Origin: Acanthochlamys bracteata
Taxonomy: Eukaryota > Streptophyta > Magnoliopsida > Pandanales > Velloziaceae
Assembly: GCA_019914995.1 (NCBI GenBank)
Contig: CM034138.1
Span: 6,578,535 to 6,642,534, forward strand
DNA: 64,000 bases
Reading direction: 5' to 3'
Shown here: piece after piece, positions 61,404-64,000 of the stretch
How positions within the stretch are numbered: the first letter of the stretch is position 1
How the letters are laid out: each line of letters begins with the position of its first letter
The notes under the pieces: model-generated
What the model saw: the letters and a program-made list of their open reading frames with translations, nothing else
What the model was told of the DNA's origin: nothing
Database searches by the model: none
Program-made: the position numbers and the translations under genes

Positions 61404-61652
61404 AGGGTGTTAGGGAGTGCTTATGAACTAGAATTTTTTTAAAATAGAGAATATTTTTATCTTTTCTAAAAAATTATTTTTATTTCTAAAAAAATAATAA
61501 AAATATGTAATAAAAAAATTTCATTCTATAAAATTTTTTTACATTTTCTAAATTTTTAAATAAATTTTTTATATATTTATAAAATATATATTAAAAAATA
61601 TAAAATAAAAAAAAGTTAATAAAGAGCTTATGAAAACCTGCCCCAAACGCCC
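61404..61652. mobile_element. MITE, family 1, just upstream of the MBD4-like gene
   Basis: Ends GGGTGTTAGGGAGTGCTTAT and CCCCAAACGCCC with the family-1 AT-rich interior. It stops about 115 bases before the start codon at 61767, so it lies in the promoter. Confidence 0.6.
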
Positions 61653-61766
61653 ACCTCCCTTTAACGGTGTATTTCTTTATTTACCAATTTGCCCTCTGAT
61701 TCTGTGAACCCGTGAGCGAACCGGAATCGGCAAGAAAGAAAGAGAGAGAGAGTGAGAGAGAGGGGA

Positions 61767-62441
61767 ATGGCGACGGTGGAGGAAGATCAACCCAAAATCC
61801 GAGCGTTATCGAGCGAAAGCCTTAGCTCATTTGATCAGATACTCGCTTCCTTCAGATACAACGGCCACCGGCAACAGGACGAAACACGAACAACGACGAC
61901 GACAGCAGCAACAACCACCTCTCCGCCTGCCATCGCCACCAGCAAGGGGAAGAAGAAGAGGAAGAAGAAATCAGCAGCACAAGAAGACAAACTACAGCAA
62001 CAACAACCGGAAACCCCAGGCCTCCTCAGGAGGAGCAAGAAGAACAAGACTGACACGCCTTCCTCTTATGTCCTCGCTATGGTCGATGGGGAGCCCAAGC
62101 TTTTCTCCAAATTCTTCCCTCTACCCTCTCGCGCCACCGATGCCGTCATCTTACCCAAGCGGCAAGTCAAACGCAAGACTCCTCGCCGCACGGTCAAAAG
62201 GCGTCGCAAAGAGAAGGCGGAAGAGGAACGATGTGAGAAGAAGAAAGAGAGGAAGAGAAGCAGGCAGCGTTCGCAGCTGAGTGCCGCAGAGAAGATGTCG
62301 GATGTGTATAGGAGAGTTGATGATTACAATACCTGGGAGCCTCCGTCGTCCTGCCATAACCTTCTCCAGGAGAGGCATTCCTTTGACCCTTGGAGGGTGC
62401 TTGTGATTTGCATGCTACTCAACATTACAACAGGCAAGCAG
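61767..62441 (+). CDS. MBD4L: MBD4-like DNA glycosylase, first coding exon (partial)
   Basis: The exon gives 225 residues from the ATG at 61767 to a GTGATG donor at 62442 in phase 0. Most of it is a basic, low-complexity N-terminal region with a Thr-rich run, Gln runs and lysine clusters (KGKKKRKKK, KRQVKRKTPRRTVKRRRK) fit for nuclear import. The last part, HSFDPWRVLVICMLLN, then ITTGKQ, is the start of the HhH-GPD glycosylase domain as in plant MBD4-like proteins, which excise uracil and thymine from U:G and T:G mismatches in base-excision repair. The helix-hairpin-helix and catalytic Asp lie in later exons beyond the window. An in-frame GTG at 61752 was not taken as start. No methyl-CpG-binding domain is seen, as usual in plants. 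Confidence 0.85.
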
Positions 62442-64000
62442 GTGATGACTCTTGCTTCTTCTCTCCCTTAATTGCAATATTTTTTCTCTTTTCTTTTTAA
62501 TGCTTCAAGTAGTAATTAATGATGATGCCTTGCTCTGTTTGCCGAGTTCCACCATACGATCCACTGGGCTGGCAGACATCGTCTAATTCTCCATTTGGCG
62601 CACTAGCAATTCTCCTTTAACGTACTAGGTTATGCGCCAACTTTTTCATGCTTCTTGCGCCCATGTCTTTGAGAGTAACATCCATTTGCCTTGACTAGTG
62701 AAATACAGGATATTAGCCTTCTTTAAGTCAAAAGCTCAGCTGGAAGTCTATCTTTCCTATTGATGGTTTACTTTCCTGAGTTTATTTTGGATTTTGCTTG
62801 TACCAAATCCTGATCTTTCTTTTTGAGCTTGGACCTTGATCCACCACCAATCTCTACGATAAATTTTATAAGGTTGTTAGTACTTATGACTTGGAAATTG
62901 TAGGGTTTCGTCTTACTAGTTGTATGGAGAAACCTGCAGTTGGACATTTAATGTTGCTTAAAACCAATTTTATGTAGCATTGTGGTCCTTGGTTGAATGT
63001 GCTTCTATTTATGCAAACAATGAGTCAACAAAGTGAGGAATTCTGTAGTCATGAGCATTTAGTGATGGGTTTTGATTATAATAACTTATTATCAAGGGCA
63101 TGGATATACTGTTTCTTTTATGAGGATTTCAGTAGAATATATTGTTGCAAGACACATATGAGTTTGAGTTGAGATTAGGGGACTTGTCCGGCCACTTAAT
63201 ACAAATACAAAGTTTTAAGAATAGTCTACAAGAAGTCCAAAAAATTTGAAAGAAATAGAAAGTAATAGATCTTGTTTTGCTTCCCAAGATTTTGGACAAT
63301 TATATCCTTTTCTAGAGTAGAGTGTTCTTATTGATCCATGATCTTCAACAAAGCCGATGAATACAATGCTGGTTTGGATTGAATTATAAACAGTCAATTC
63401 TCATGTGGATAGCACTTAGGTGAACCTTGCTTTTATCTACAATGAGTATAAAGCAGATATGTTTCTTTCATTTCTTTGGAACCTGAACTACAAAATTTAG
63501 AGGCAATAGAAGAACTATTAAGCTTGATATGACAATTAATCAACATAATTTAAAGATTAACTAATTTCTTCAACTTGTAAATATATCCCTTTATGTATAT
63601 TCTGCCCTGGCTACATATGTGACTCAAATTGTTAGATAAAAAACATTGCTATATTTCTAGATAAAAAAGCTACCTAAATACCAGCTTGAGCTTTCTTTTG
63701 TGTTTTGCTAGATACATAAATGCCTATGTTGTATTTTACTTGTTGATACCATTGTCATGCGCATCAGTTGCTTGTATTGTTTGGTGTGTAACCACAAATA
63801 GGCATGTGTATCCTCATTAAGACTTCTATCTAGTAGGAATGAATTGGTTCTGTAAGCCCTAGTGAGTTATTTACATATGAAAAATGGCACGCTAAAGTTT
63901 TTGATTGCTATCATGTAATAAACTTCGTCTTCCTGAACCAAGGTTACCTGACTAAAGTATGGTAAGCTACATAGATCCTCCTGCAATGAACCCATATCAA
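62442..64000 (+). other. Intron 1 of the MBD4-like gene, runs off the window
   Basis: AT-rich intron-like sequence after the donor at 62442. No second exon with HhH-GPD sequence was recognised before position 64000. Confidence 0.6.

Noticed and set aside
61752-61766. Earlier in-frame start for the MBD4-like protein giving MRERG before MATVEE
   Set aside because: The codon at 61752 is GTG within a GA-rich leader; plant nuclear genes start at ATG, which is at 61767.

Overview
The window is nuclear DNA from a flowering plant. It has AT-rich spacers, split genes with GT-AG introns, plant-type gene families and many plant transposons. The species cannot be told from the sequence; the moderate GC of the exons argues against a grass.

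Layout, left to right. (1) 575-4497 (+): a two-exon thiamine-diphosphate enzyme, 2-hydroxyacyl-CoA lyase / oxalyl-CoA decarboxylase. (2) 4217-12088: the 3' end of that gene is repeated in inverted orientation, and the two arms flank a 6.5 kb Mutator-like element (MULE-1) with a decayed transposase. (3) 13255-13545 (-): a two-exon scrap of a B-type cyclin, followed by a 5'-UTR-like stretch that probably shares a bidirectional promoter with the next gene. (4) 16040-25624 (+): a complete nine-exon alpha-SNAP gene whose introns hold small transposons. (5) 25.9-30.8 kb: a MITE-rich spacer and a deletion derivative of a MULE (MULE-3). (6) 30957-38920: an almost complete MULE (MULE-2) with 1.8 kb terminal inverted repeats, internal minisatellites, a miRNA-like foldback and a transposase broken only about three times. 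(7) 39.4-52.0 kb: a MATE transporter gene (43877-48799) inside a tandem duplication; the upstream copy has collapsed to the last exon plus flanks. (8) 50.6-53.4 kb: a fossil Copia fragment. (9) 56475-57404 (-): an intronless CAF1 deadenylase, with unidentified coding-like fragments downstream. (10) 61767-62441 (+): the first coding exon of an MBD4-like DNA glycosylase, which runs off the window.

The five host genes do not form a pathway; they are ordinary single plant genes: acyl-CoA metabolism, SNARE recycling, efflux, mRNA deadenylation and base-excision repair. What is unusual is the transposon-driven architecture: an inverted host-gene duplication around a MULE with a mosaic divergence pattern, a MULE with a MIRNA-like hairpin in one terminal repeat, and a collapsed tandem MATE duplication whose two copies give empty sites that date MITE insertions. 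I found no convincing wholly new biochemical system. No tRNA, rRNA or CRISPR locus was seen.
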